A DNA stretch of 64,000 nucleotides from assembly GCA_013397865.1 (NCBI GenBank), contig VZTI01004112.1:372001-436000 (forward strand), read 5' to 3'. The notes beneath the pieces were generated by a model, which was given only the letters and a program-made list of their open reading frames with translations, did not search any database and was not told where the DNA came from. Numbering within the stretch: position 1 is the stretch's first letter; each line of letters opens with the position of its first letter. This DNA comes from Struthidea cinerea (lineage: Eukaryota > Chordata > Aves > Passeriformes > Corcoracidae). Shown here one piece after another: positions 24,655-37,800 of the stretch. A program made the translations under genes and the position numbers.

Positions 24655-24911
24655 TTAATACACTGAAAAGAGAGAGGGAGAGACTGCCCAGCCTTTATAC
24701 TACAAAATAATAGAAATAGCAGGTGACAGTAATACATATTCAGCTAAAATCCATAATTGAATCTTAGGTTCTTATATATTCTTTACTATTTCAAAACTGG
24801 CTTGCAAAGTAAAAGAATTTCTCACTGTGATACACTTATTATCATCTATAGCTCCATCCTTTATTTCTGCAACCTTTCTGCTTGCAGTATAGGTCATGAA
24901 TGAAGCAAGAG

Positions 24912-24990
24912 GAAGACTGGGAGCTGGACACCTGAGCTCAGACAGGGTTTACCACTGTTCACTGGTAGTCTGCTGCAACTGGAAGCAAGC
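24912..24990 (+). mobile_element. Possible MIR-like SINE relic
   Basis: 'gaagactgggagctggacac', 'ctgagctcagacagggttta' and 'ccactgttcactg' follow the order of a MIR core (gactgggagtcaggagacctg ... ctctgccactgactcactg). It is short and diverged. Confidence 0.35.
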
Positions 24991-26339
24991 CCTAGCCAGA
25001 ACAAAATCCCTCAATTTGGAAAGCATCACAGTGTAATTTTTCCCACTTCCTCCCCAGCCCAGTATTTTAAAACTTTTTCCTACCTATAATACAGTGATTT
25101 TCTATCTTATTATTCACACACGCCACAGTAAGACATGCAGTGCAACAGGGGAATGCAGAGGTCTGGCAATGTAAAAGAGGAAGCAATTTAATTAACAGAA
25201 ACTGTATCCCCTTACTTGAATTTTCCCTCTCTAAAAATGCTTAATTTTGTTTATGTGACAATTTGGTTCTGCTTTCTTGAACACCAGAACAAAGTACTGG
25301 TAACCAAAACCTAAATAACATAGTTAATTACTCAAAATGAGTAATGAACATTCAGTGGTATTGCTAGTGAAAATCATAAAGGACTGGGTTGAAATTTTAT
25401 GCTTCCAGCAAAGGTGTGGCATGAACAACACTATACTGGGAGTGACTCTGTGACTCAGATGTACAGATCTTTCCTCAATTCCTCCTTGCTTCTGGCGCAT
25501 ACTATTTCACTCCTGAGCTACTTCAGTTGTAAAATATGACCCACCCTGCAATGGCTCATCTACTGTTTATATAACCCTTCACTGTGCCTGTGTTTTCCAG
25601 ATAAGTTGCAAAGGCAGAGGACAGGAAAGCAAAACCAAGGACTTAATTTACTTTCCTCTGCCTAGAACAATAGCCAGGTAGTTACCCAGATAACAGCTGG
25701 GCATGTTTTTCAGACAAGGCTAAAAATGATACCCAAATTAAGTAAGGGGTGTGGAGAAAAAATCACATCTAACAAGGCAGACAGAAAAAAAGCCCAACAA
25801 CTCTGAGTTTCAGAGTACAGACAAATAAATATAGGAGAACCATTTTCTTGGAAAGTGAGAAAATATAAAGCTGTTTGAAAAATATTATATTATTGAGCTT
25901 AGAAAGTTCAAAAATATTGGGAATTTTCAGTGCTTTACAGACAAAACATAAGGTTTATTAACTTAGAAAATGAAAATGGCAATTAATAGGGATCTCAGAA
26001 AAATGCAAGGCTTTCAACCATGTTATAAACAAAGGTCTATCTTAAATTATTTCACCTGATTTTAAAATTCAAAATTCTATCTGTAAAAGCAGGAATAAGA
26101 AAGTCTATAAAGGCCGTTTTCTGTGTCATATTCAACTGAACCTTTTCCTCACCCCATATCCACTTCTCCCACTGCAAATTAATTTGACAGGTTCCTGGCA
26201 GGGCTTCAGCAACTTTGCGTTTCCTTGGAATTAGCAAAAATGCTAATTTGGGCAGTTTGCTGCCAGTGCAAGTTTTTTAGCCTGGCTGAAGCTCCAAGGC
26301 TATTTGAGATAATATCAAATCAAAGAACAAAGGGGCACC

Positions 26340-26821
26340 TGTCATGAGCCCCAAGCGAAGGAAACAGACAGTGCTCGAGGAATTAAAATGAGATTTCTTT
26401 ACACCAAATGTCGAAGGCGGTAAGCAGAGTGCTGAAGGAACAACTGGGGTTGCTCTGAATCAGGGTGGAGGGGAGGAGGGAAGAGGGAGGGAAATGCGCG
26501 GCGTCTCTTTCAAGCAGGGGCTGCCGGTGAAAGGGTGGGGATGGCTCTAGATAAGCTTCCTGATCCACTTCCAGTGAGACACTCGAAACAATGGGGTGGC
26601 AGAGCCACTTGCAGGCAATGGGACACGTACATCAGACTACACCCCTTCCTCTTGGATGAGGTTACGGCTCCGCTCATCCGGACAGCCCCAAGCCCGAGAC
26701 CGCCGGCTTGTCGGGGGTTGTGTCCGGAGCTGACGGCAGCGTGGGCACAATGCAACACCCCAGCCCTCAAATCACAGCGGTGGGAGAACAACCCAGCAGA
26801 AATCCTACCAGCGATGTGACA
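26340..26821 (-). mobile_element. Candidate LTR, GC- and CpG-rich
   Basis: Read on the minus strand it starts TGTCACATCGC (26821) and ends CTCATGACA (26340), so it has TG...CA edges with near-inverted ends. Near its 3' end is an AT-rich 'gtgtaaagaaatctcatttt' segment followed by a CpG-bearing 'aattcctcgagcactgtctg', a layout like an R/U5 junction. Base composition and CpG density are clearly above the flanks. The hexamer caaaga follows it (26822-26827) and also occurs at 26321-26326, 13 bases before the left edge, so either the edge or the duplication is misjudged. Open frames on both strands at 26510-26824 are incidental. A short CpG-rich regulatory region is the alternative. Confidence 0.5.
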
Positions 26822-27715
26822 CAAAGAGCCGTCCCCGCCCTCTGCTGAGTCTCACAGGTCTGCAGTACCAGTTTATGGCCCTGCCTGTAATCTTTTCAGA
26901 TCAGCCCAAAGTGGACGCTACTCTAGTCTCTAGACAGGTTTTGTTTTCTAATTTGTAACATTAATGCACAGAATTTGGACCCCAGGCAAGACTACAGGGG
27001 GAAGCAGCTATTGCTGTATCCTCTGTAGGAGCATCTAGGACAGAACACAGGCACAGCCGCATTATGCAGTCACCTCAGCACCGCACCAGAGCGGGGTCGG
27101 CAGCCAGCACAGGATATTTCCACGTAGCTTGGATATTCATGGCAACAACACAGATTACTATCTGGGAGAAAAAAAGAGCCCTTGTACCTAACAGGTGTTT
27201 ATCCTACGTCAAGCTCTGTTTTCCAGGCAAAACTGTCTGTTTTAACTCTTTCAGGTAGGTAGTAGGGATATTTTCAGCTATGACTGCCATATTCACATAC
27301 TCCAAAACTTACGTATGAAACTGCATAAATCTCATAATAAAAAGAGCAAGAACAGCAAGAACTGCATTAAGAAAAATCTCCTACCAGACAAGACTGATCT
27401 GTATCTGATATTTCTAAAGGGGTTTTATACTTGCAGAGAAAGTTATTGCACTTTCTTTCATCACTTGAAAGTAGAACATTTTGAAATGGAAATGGCAAGG
27501 AGAAAAAGAGATCCAAATTTGACTGCCTTTTCTTCCACTATGTCTTCCATTAAGTGCTGCAGTTCCTCCAAAGTGCCATTAATATATGTAGGCTGAATTA
27601 AAATCTAGAGCAAAATGTCACAGGTAGCCAAATTTAAGCTCTGACCATTTCTCTAAATGTGTGGTATACCAGTGGTTTTCATTAACACTACTTCACAGAT
27701 TTGTCAAATAAAAAT

Positions 27716-27740
27716 TAAACTAAACTAAACTAAACTAAAC
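27716..27740. repeat. (TAAAC)5 microsatellite
   Basis: Five perfect copies of taaac. Confidence 0.97.
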
Positions 27741-27814
27741 TGATTCTGTCATTCTGATTCCACTGGCATCTCTCAGAAAAAAAACCAACTGTCACCTCAA
27801 AACATGTATGCAGA

Positions 27815-27818
<4 letters not shown>

Positions 27819-27846
<28 letters not shown>
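27819..27846. repeat. (CA)14 microsatellite
   Basis: A perfect CA dinucleotide run of 28 bases. Confidence 0.98.
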
Positions 27847-27849
<3 letters not shown>

Positions 27850-28832
27850 CTGGAGATTCCTGTAAATTTTTTCATTTCAGCTAATGTTTTCAAGTGAAGG
27901 TTCACAAATCCCTGTGCAAATGGAGGTATTTTCCTCCTGTAAAACACATGGTTATATTGTGGAAATCCCTTGGCACTGAATATTGTGTGATGGTTTGCAC
28001 TGTTTGCATCCCCAGGCTTCAGGAACAGGAAAGAGCGATTTAGGAAAGTATCACTATGTTCTTATGCTGTTCTTATGTACTTGCCTGGTCAAGGTCAGGG
28101 GAACCCATGGCCATCCATTTGCCAGGTGACAGCAGAGCTCTAAAGAAACGGTAACTGTTCTCACTGTATATACCAATCTTCTTTTAGGTTCTACTTCAGT
28201 GTGCATTTAAATTTATAGTGAATGTAAAACCTGTGATTCTCACTGCTCCAGAATCCTTCAGGGATCAGCATGATCTTGGTCTTTGTTTTCAGGCCATCAC
28301 AGTCATCTTCCTATATCCTTTCTCAAAACTAAAGTCTTACCCAGAAGATTATGTGTTCATATGACCCAACACTTATATCAATGGTAATTTTAGATAATAC
28401 CAAGATAGAAAAATAGATTATCCTCATGTTTTGGAACATATGCCAAGGAATTATGCCTAATGTTAAAAGGAAACTTTCCTTTGGGCAAGTTTCAATATAA
28501 TTGGCCCTTTGCAGGAATTCTGACACTTTCTTCCAAAGCATCAGAAATCAACATCAGAAAAGCAATATTGCAAAAGCCTTCTTTTCCAAGGATTAAAAGA
28601 AAAGCTTGACAAATGTCTCAAGAGACTGAAATAGAAGATAAAATTATGCTATATAAAATGAGATGTAATTTTAAGACAGACAATGCAAAGTCAATATCAC
28701 TCTTTCAAAACTGCCAGGCAATCATGATCTTCAGACTGACTTGGAAAAGAGCATTAACTCACCTCAGGCAGACACTTCTAAGGAAATCTTGTAGGAATGT
28801 CTGTCCATTACTGAGGTTAACTGAATGTTAGT

Positions 28833-28885
28833 GCTGGTATTATTTCTATGAACAAGGGAAAACAGAGGCATTCTAAGTGTCAAAT
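28833..28885 (-). mobile_element. MIR/L2-like 3' tail, antisense
   Basis: 'ctggtattatttctatgaac', 'aagggaaaacagaggcattc' and 'taagtgtc' correspond to the reverse complement of the shared MIR/L2 tail (gtattattatccccattttacagatgagg-aaactgaggca-cagag). It is short and diverged, but the order of words is good. Confidence 0.45.
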
Positions 28886-29764
28886 CAGCCAGGTATCTTA
28901 CCTTGACAGGCTATGTAGAGGCCCTATGGAAAAAGTCTTTTTACATCTTTTGTGATACAGATTAGAGATACTCTGCAGATAATGGGTGTATGTGGCAAGT
29001 TGCATTTTATTATGAAAGTATGAAGAGAATCAAATTAAAAATCATGCAGCCTTGAAGGGGTGAACACAAATGTAAACTGCTCCAAGAAAACAAAAGAATT
29101 CTTTAGGGCATTTGGTATGTAAATTATATTTGGGAGGTTTAAGACTATTTAAACCTATGTCTAGGAAAATGAGTTAACAGAAACATGGAAGCAATACTCC
29201 ACTTCTGGACTCAAAAAACCCTTCTTGAATAAACTTAAGAAAATTCCACTAGCAGTCATAGATGTCAAATGGTCAGTCATATCCATTGGAACAGAAGATC
29301 TCTATGTCAGCAGGGAAAAAAGAAATTCCAAAGCATGTCCAAAGAACTTCCATAGCAGACATAAAGCCCTCATAGGGACACTCTATTTGCCAGCTAGGAC
29401 TGTGTTGCCAAGGCAGAAGCATAACCTGGAGCCTCGAACCAAAGCAAAATTCCTCTCTGGGAAGCCCTGTCCAGCTGGGGAGAATAATTGCCATAACAGC
29501 ACAGACAACCTCAACATCAAGTGTGATCAACACTACTGGAGCTCCTGAACCAGCAGCTTGGAATGGAGTTATGAGCATATTGATTTTACTCTGCAAACAT
29601 ATTTCCATACTCTGTAACCCATTATTTGACCTTTATATTAGTAGAAGAAATCAGCACATTTAACCTTTAGCCTTAACTTGCAATAACCATGAAACAACAC
29701 CCACAGACTACCCTGTTCTAGGGGGAGAGCAGAAAGACCTAGTTTATGATGCCTCCTCAATTAA

Positions 29765-29852
29765 CCTGACCTCAGGTCTGTGCTTCAAATCACATCAAGC
29801 AGGGATCTGATCCCGGCCTCAGGGAAGCACTCAGGCCACTAGGCTACTGTGG
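29765..29852 (-). mobile_element. Possible tRNA-derived SINE relic
   Basis: On the minus strand the order is 'tagcctagtggcctgagtgc' (A-box-like), then 'ccgggatcagatccctgc' (B-box-like, gatcagatcc), spaced as in a tRNA-derived SINE head, followed by 'ttgatgtgatttgaagcac'. This could be MIR or another CORE-SINE. There is no intact tRNA gene: no acceptor stem and no cloverleaf were found. Confidence 0.35.
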
Positions 29853-32800
29853 ACTAGCCAGGCTGGAAAATAAACCTCAAGAAACCTCTCCTTAAAGCAA
29901 AGAAATAATGTCAACAAATATTTGTCAAAACAAACAGCCACAAAAAGTTTCAGTTTCAACTCATCAGCATTTTTTGAATGAAAAAAAATTTGTGGATATA
30001 TCCTACCCAGCTCTAGATGCTTTTCCTACCATAGGTACAGACTAAAATGAGACAGAAAGCATTTCTGAGGAAAAGTTATCTACAGACAGATGGCTGAGCT
30101 GTGACCCAGATTTTCTCTACACCAGTGGAAACCTGAAATAACCCTATGGAGTACAGAAAGACAAAAACCACTCTGGTATCTCAGCTGTGACAGGACTAGC
30201 TGTTCAAGAGCCACAGCTTGGGTTCTCTATATATTTCTATTACTAATGCATGTTTCTTACAAACTGTGAGGGAATCTTATACTTCCTATGCTATGCACTA
30301 CTCGTTGGGGAGGGCAAAGGAGGTAAAGATGTCAATGGCAGAATTCATGCACATGCCTTGACAGTTAAGTAGTTCTGCCTCGAGATAGCATTTGTACAGA
30401 AAAGACCTATTACAAAAAATGTCTTTCTACTAAAGCACCATCACTAAGTTTAGTATAATCAGACTATCAGTTTTATAGTCATGCTATCTTAATTTAAGAA
30501 AACCAGTGATGACAAATTGTTATTCACAAAACTCAGTTGTCTTACCAGAGTATTCCAACCTGTGGCCCAGAGCAGAATGAATGGCATTTTCATTGACCTT
30601 CAGACAGCATGCTGTGAAGAACCTCAGCACTGGAAAGATGGATTTAATTTCACAATAAAAGGAAAATCTGCATATTTTTCATGTGTATGAACTCTGCTTC
30701 TGCTCAGTGCACTGTGAAAAGCACTATCTAAATTGATAATAAATTCTTCTATTATAGTCATTTATATCTCTGTGTGGTTTGGCAACCATGGATAACATTC
30801 AACATCCTTTGGCTAATTGAAAAAAAAAGAAGAAAAAAATCAAGACACCTCCACTGTACTAGTTACCAAATTTAAACTATAAAAACCCACTAGGGCAACA
30901 AAACCATAACTGTTCTTCATCCTCCTGATTCCCTGCTACTCTGCCCAAATGATGGCCTTTGCATTGAAAAAATGAAGGACAGGAAGCACATTTCTGCTGT
31001 TGCATCCAAGTTACCTCAATATCTATTTCTGTGGCTGAGATTGTCCCAGTCCTTAGCAGTTTTTCACCTTTTGTCTACATATTGTTCCTGCTAGGTCCAG
31101 CCCAAAAAGCAAGTTTAGATAATACCAGCTAGATCAGACTCCATGTAGAATGTTTCCCGAAGGCAAGATGATCCCCTTTTTTATTCTCTGTTGTGTGAGG
31201 GGTTTAGGTTAAGGTTCTTTCTGCCTAGAGGTAACTGTGGAACCCCCATATGGAAAACTGCATTTTAGCTCAAGAGGTATAGGAAAGCTGGGTGAGGGGA
31301 ACACTTGTTTCAGTAGGTCCTTTTTAAGTTCTTTCACCACAGGTTGAATAGCAAAATATTCATTCCAGCAGAAGAAACTGGATAGTAACAAAGGGGACTC
31401 AAAAATTACCTTGTAAGGACAGCCATAGGAAGACAAAGGCTGACTCTTCATCTCAATAGAGGACCCTACAGAACATACGAATTCTGGGAGGGTAACTCAG
31501 TTCCAAATTCTGATGGCTCAAATATCTACGCGTGAACCGGTTTCCACACTTCTGACGTAATCAATAATGTTTAGAGAGAAATTTCAGTCATCCTGAAGCA
31601 GACACCTATCCTGGTAAGCTGAAGACCAATTTGGACTTTGCCGTATATGACGCAATCTGAGATAGCAAGATCACCTGTGTCCTATTCTGTATGTGCAGCC
31701 TCTCAGATGACTGCCCTGGTTTCTCTCACCTTGTAGTTAAAGAGGAGCTTAGACCTCTTCCTCTTACTGATGCATTTGTAGAGACCAGCACAGTGTGCAT
31801 GATCAGTGAACACCTACCCAACTAGGCTGGGAAGCAAAATAAGACACAAGCACCCTAGTTCATGGATCTCGAGGAGGCTCAGCTGCAGTGAGTCTCAAAG
31901 TTGTTAGAATTTTGGGGGAAGTGAGAAACAGGTTAAAATTGAGAATAGTTAAGACTAGACTTTCTGCAGTTTCCATTGCTTGGGAGAAGAGAGGCGAGGA
32001 GAAGAGGAATGAAGTCAGCTGACCAGAACATGTGACACAGTCTGTTATGCAACCAGATTTTACAAGTGCAATGCTCTGAGGTAAAAACCCATCAATATTA
32101 GATTGGCCTACACATTTGTGTCCTGATGAGATTTTTCTTATTTGGTCACATTTGCTGCATTTTACTGTTCCTTATAAAATCTTTAATCCTTGTATGAGAT
32201 ATTTTCAATTATAAATACTACATTTTCAAGAGAATTATTCCATTTTATTAAATAGTCCCAAAAGTGTTTTAATTGTTTTGCAGCATCCTTCAACAATACA
32301 TGCCATCCCAAAACAACTTCAGAAAATTTTTAAGATCAGTATCTATTTATGATCTCTGATTTTCTTCTGATTGTATAACTATTTGCAGCAATCCCTCAAA
32401 ACAAAACTCCACTCCCCATTGCGTCTTGCACTGTCACACATTCTTCCTTTAATGTATGTTGCCAAGTAAATACCTCTTTTTTATTAACAGAATATATGTA
32501 CCTCTTTTCTCATAAAAATTTGCTACCTAGGAAAGACACAAGGTAAATCATTTAACTTGCTTTATTGTAAAACTTTTTTGTGTGTGTTTGGATGCATGTT
32601 TCATACTCTACACTGTAAAACAATATTCAGTGTGTGGTAAATGTATAACCTCTTATACAGAATAGTAAAAAGTTGATAAATAAGAAACAGAATGACTCTC
32701 CTCACAGCATTTCCTAATAAGCCAAGACAAAGGCCTGTTTTATGCTCAGCTCTGCTTCACACTTGCTAGACCTTCAATAGAAAGTACTAAATCTGGACTA

Positions 32801-34776
32801 ATGCCTTTAAACTCCTTTAATTCTCTCTGCAGAGGCAGAGAAGGAAAAAGTCACTGCCACAATAAAACTCTTGGGGAAGTATCAACTGACATCATTTGGG
32901 GACAGTGTCTTAAGTCAGGGGTTTTGGCAGTATTAAAACCAAAAATTAAGCCTGGTAACAGTGATTTCATTCACAGGCTTAACCAAGGTATAGTCCAGTC
33001 CAGTTAACACAGAGTCTGCTGCAAAATTACTCACTTTAGCTGTCTGAACATCACTCAGGGAGACATCAAAATGCTTTTAGAAAGTTACCCAGGAGAACAC
33101 CTGCAATCTGTGGGAAGAAGGAACACCTGTTCCACTCTGATTACTGAGAACGGAAGTCAGCATCTTTCGGTATGAAACAACCCTTTCTTCAGATCAAAAG
33201 CAAAGCAGAAAGACAGTAAGTTATTTGTGTGGAACTAGCATCGGCACAGAGATAGAAGCAGCATGCTTGGAAGCATTTGCACTGAAAAAAACCAAACCGA
33301 ACCTACTTGAAAACAACCCTGAAATGGAGGCTTCTACAATGATTTCAATAGAGCCTTTGTAGTATTACAAAGGAAGAAGTAGACAAGTATAAAATTTGGT
33401 TTAACACACAGAAAGTAAATTACTTCTTATTTTTGCTGTCTTCTGAACTCTCCCCTCCCTTCTTTTTTTCAGTAATTCACATATTAAAAAAACTCTAGCG
33501 CTATTCATGTGGAATGCAAAGTGACACACATTTGAACCAGAAAGGATGGGTCCTTTCCCAAGGGTCTTATATTAGAGAGTCACCCTTTTCTCCTCTAAAA
33601 TCAAGCTGCTTCTGAAATGCTGCAACTTAGGTTAAACAGCACATGAAGTTCCATAGAAGTGTTTTTTAGGACTAGCTCATACAAATCCTCAAGGTACCTT
33701 ACATAATATATAAGCTCTCATTGTAGATGTTTTCCCTGAAATAAAACCAGCTAAGGAAGCTGAAAATAGCTGGAGTCATTACACGGCAGCATAAGTTTTC
33801 AGGGACCTAACTTTTCTTCTCCTCAAACTAGTATGTCCCCCGATGAGTCATTTGCCACCTGGTGACCTTTTTAGTACAAGAATTTGCATAAGACTAAATT
33901 TAAGTTCCTTACCTATGAAATCATGACAAGTTTTCAGAGATCCCTATTCTCCTTCTTTGTGTTGGGGTGAAAGGTGTTTTCTTGCTCAAAGAAAGAATAA
34001 GGTTGAAAATGTTCTACAGTGGAAGACAAGAAATACCAGTAAAATTTAGCACTCTCATTTATTTTCCTTTCTTTTTTAAGCCTATCTACTGGGATCTCCT
34101 GTACTTGAAGAGGAGGTTAAGCAGATTATGACCATAAATTTATTTAATTGTCTGCACAGGTTGAACTAACCTTTACAAATTACGCATCATAAACTTCCAA
34201 GATGTTAAGAACACTTGACAAAACAAGACAGGAGAAGAATCTATAGTTCTGTAAGGGGAACAGTCTAGCTTTTTGCAAGAACTTATAATAGTAGTTTCAA
34301 ATAGAACTGCTATAGAAATAAGGAAAATTATGTATAATGCATTTGCCAGGTGAGCAGCAAAGGACCCTGAAACAGAAGAAGTATTCAAAGTAAGTAGTTT
34401 AACAGATAAGCTCGTAATTAAAAATTGGTGATTCCAGGTACCTGTGAAAACGAAATACTGTCTTTAACATATGTTATGCAATATGTCAACAGTTGAAATG
34501 TGCTCTTTCTTCATCAGTTATTACAGTCAGGATATTTTTAACTGTCCCTAGTATCTGAGTGGCTAATATTTAACTAACTATTTCACTCTGGGAGGTTCCA
34601 GATACTTCCAACAAAAGCTAGTAAAGGCAAGCTGGATTTCACATTTCAGCTTGGCCTCTCCTACTTAACATCTAGAATCTCATTTGCAATATTTTCCAGT
34701 AAAGGTCTATGCATTTTACATACATACAAAATTATATAAATATACAACTCGGAATCATTATTTTACCAGCATAGTT

Positions 34777-34790
34777 AAACAAAACAAAAC

Positions 34791-34821
<31 letters not shown>

Positions 34822-34831
34822 CAAAACAAAC
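34777..34831. repeat. (AAAAC)n simple repeat
   Basis: About eleven copies of aaaac with one expanded unit (aaaaaac). Confidence 0.95.
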
Positions 34832-37800
34832 AGCCCAGGTCTTAGTACTGTATCTTCAAGGAAGCATTGATGGAACTGGTCATCCTAAAAGCAAAGTTGT
34901 TCTGGATTACTAATGCATGCAGAACTTCTGCCATTTTTATCTTCCCTTTTGAATATTCAAACTTTGGGGAAGATGTGACAAGGTAGAGGAAAAGAAGAAG
35001 GTTAGAATTTTTTTGTATTATTATATTTTAAGTGTTTTTTTTTCAATAATATAGAGATCTTTACAGTTCCTGCTAACTGTATAGTCAACTTACTACTTCC
35101 CTACGTTTTTTATGCCTTCAGTAAATTTAGACTTGGGCCCCTCTTTTTTTGAGGCTAGCACAGCAGTGTCTGTGCCCAACATAAACAGAAAAGTATAATG
35201 TAGAGCTCATGTCCAATGCCTTCACTTTGTCTCCTTGTGTGCAGGTACTTGGTCTGTGGCTGAGCTGCCTTTTTAGCACATGAATGACGTGAAAACTCGT
35301 GCTTCTGCAGCCCAAAGCAAAGTCTTTACTCTTCTACTCAAGATATATTGAAGTAGTGAAAATAGCTCTCTGTGTCCTATAAATTGCAAGTTGTGCTCTC
35401 CGCAATAGCACCAGGGAGAATGTTTCTTATTTCGTGGAGGGTCTTTGAAAGCAACTGCTTTTACACTGCACCCTGTGCCCTCGGCAGGTCAGATGATGCT
35501 CTCACCGAGCTGTGGAGGGTACAAAAAGTGTAACATTTACCCTAGCTCCAGTCAAGTTGTCCTCTAACTCAGCACCTGGTCCCAGGAGGTGGAGAATCCT
35601 GGTTGACCTGCCCTTGGCTGCAGCCAAACTGTTGGGACAGTACCAGGAGGAGGAAGCTTTCTAGGAAGAATCCCAGCTGTGTTGAGCCCTGTTAGGCAAT
35701 ATCCAAAGGTCCTGGGATGCCTTCAAGGAGGGGTGCTCTAAAGAATGTGCTGCTCAGTGTTGACTTTTGTTTTAAGTTGTTCGACATTTGGTTCCTATGG
35801 TTCTATATTTTTTATTTTTGGATCTTGAGCCTCCTTTTCCTCCCTTGTAAGAAAGCTGAGTTCTTTCCACAAATCTCATTACAGTAGATGTCAGGCTACT
35901 CCTTAGCCTTGCTCTTCATACATAGACCTACCACTAAGAGAATCCATGGACATATTTGACATATTTCCAGGGAGTTCATCCAGGTGTACATCAAGTCTAC
36001 CATCTTCTCGGAATCATCTTTTCAAAGCTCAGATCCCCACAAATGATTCACAAACAGAAGAGACATAAGAAGAGCTTTTAGCAAATTAGCTTATTAGTTC
36101 CATCCCTCCTCTTCCTAAGCATTCAAGTTATCTGCCCAGATGGCTGTTCACTGACTCACATACCTCCCTCACCATTGTTTTTATCAACTATTTAGGTTGC
36201 AATGGAAAATCCTTTAAGCATGACCTTGTCTCCTGAGGCCCTAATTCAGCAACACATTTAAGTATGCATCAGCACGCTGCCTTATTCCATGAAATGCCAT
36301 CCATTTCTCTGATAACCACCACCCACCTAGAACAAGCAGCTTGCTGGAATGGGACCACAGTACCTTCCGTACACACAAGTAATATTTTCAAGCCTAGCAA
36401 AAACAGAACCATATAAAAGAATATATGGTCATGAAAGATACAATTTGCTGTTGTGGGAAATAATACAGCTAAGAAGCCACAGATTTATGAATCACTGCCT
36501 GTAATTAAATTTTATTCCCTTACTATAGACTTAGGCAGAGATGATTCAGTATCACTTCCAGTGATTACTGTAAGGTCATGGAAAACCAGAAGAGTTCTAT
36601 GAAAAAAATAAACCTAAACATAACCTAATCTAAATATTTCAGGAGATTTACTATTTCCAGGTTCAAATTTTTGATTCAAATGTCAAAAGAGAGAAGGATA
36701 AAGAAAAACAATGGAAAATCAGCTTTGTTTTATCTATCTAAATCCATTCAAACCAGAATGATTCTGGTCAAAATGCCGAGAACAAAAAATTGCATCAATG
36801 AACACAGAATCTTCTTCATTTCTTGCTATTGGCAAGTTGAGACACACAGGGTAGTCCTGAAAAACACAGAAGTGTAGAACACTAGTAAATAATCCACAGA
36901 ATTAAAAATTAAAAAAAAAAATTAAAAAATCCCAAAACAACAATATTATTCCTGGCAGATTAGAGTACCTAGAGATGCAATGATGAAGATGAGAGATGGA
37001 GCATTTTACTACTGTAGGAACCAGATTTCTCTTTCACAAGGATAATATTAATATCAGTGTGTTAAAACACCCTGACAAAAAAGGATGATTAAGCTTTTAA
37101 CTAGAAGAAGAAAAACGTTAGCTGTGTATTTTAATTTTAAATGCAGTTTCTCCTTTACATAGGTTTTAGTCCATATGTAGTGAGGTAACTCAGGCTGTCT
37201 AAAGATGACAGATTTTTCATCATTTTGTGATGTTTCCAAGCAGGATCAGACTTCTCCTAGCCTCCTAAGAGTAATTCATAAACTTTGATTGGTATACAGC
37301 AAAAAACCTTATAAAAATAAACAATCTTCTGCTAGTTCTTTCACAAGAAATGCAATTTTCTAAACCAAGAAACCTAAATACTGTCATGAGTAGACGCTCC
37401 TTGACTGTATGTCTTTAATATATACTGTGTAGACATTTTTCCTCTCTCACATAGTATTTGACTTTGTTATCAAGCGTCTGGTGGTTGGTAAAAATGTTTT
37501 CTTCAGGAAAAGTGTATTGACAGTACACCATCAGGTGTAGAACAGGAGTGGGAGCAAAGTGAAAATGTAGGTACCTGCACAGTGGGGTAAGTTCGATCCC
37601 TTTTAATAAAATACCCATTTTGCAGGCTCTGCTTGCAGAATGAGATAAACAAAGTGAAGCCTGGTGAGGCAGTGGATAAAAATTCATCACAAGCTCTTAG
37701 TACAATACAGTGACAAGTATAATTAATAGGACTGTGTAATGTCCTGAATAATGAAAGAAGGAGAAAGAACTAGGATTAGAAGGACAAGTACAGGAATGCA

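Larger units (their letters stand above)
23956..26326. other. Unique non-coding DNA
   Basis: No gene recognised. It contains an antisense CR1 tail (24573-24654) and a MIR-like relic (24912-24990). A short duplicated phrase, 'tatcacctggact' or 'catcacctggact', occurs at about 24370-24411. Confidence 0.55.
26828..34770. other. Unique AT-rich non-coding DNA with microsatellites
   Basis: About 8 kb with no supportable gene. Two simple repeats (27.7-27.85 kb) and two MIR/L2-like relics (28.8 and 29.8 kb) are listed separately. Frames of 107 and 111 codons at 29225-29608 overlap on opposite strands and show no domain. Confidence 0.55.

Noticed and set aside
26510..26824. Opposite-strand frames of 94 and 104 codons in GC-rich sequence
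   Set aside because: Mirror-image frames are expected in GC-rich DNA. No domain is visible, and the segment looks like an LTR.
29760..29865. Possible tRNA gene
   Set aside because: A/B-box-like words exist, but no cloverleaf, anticodon arm or terminator could be built.
27700..34831. Microsatellites considered as a CRISPR-like or satellite array
   Set aside because: Units are 2-5 bases and perfect or near-perfect, with no spacers. They are ordinary eukaryotic simple repeats.
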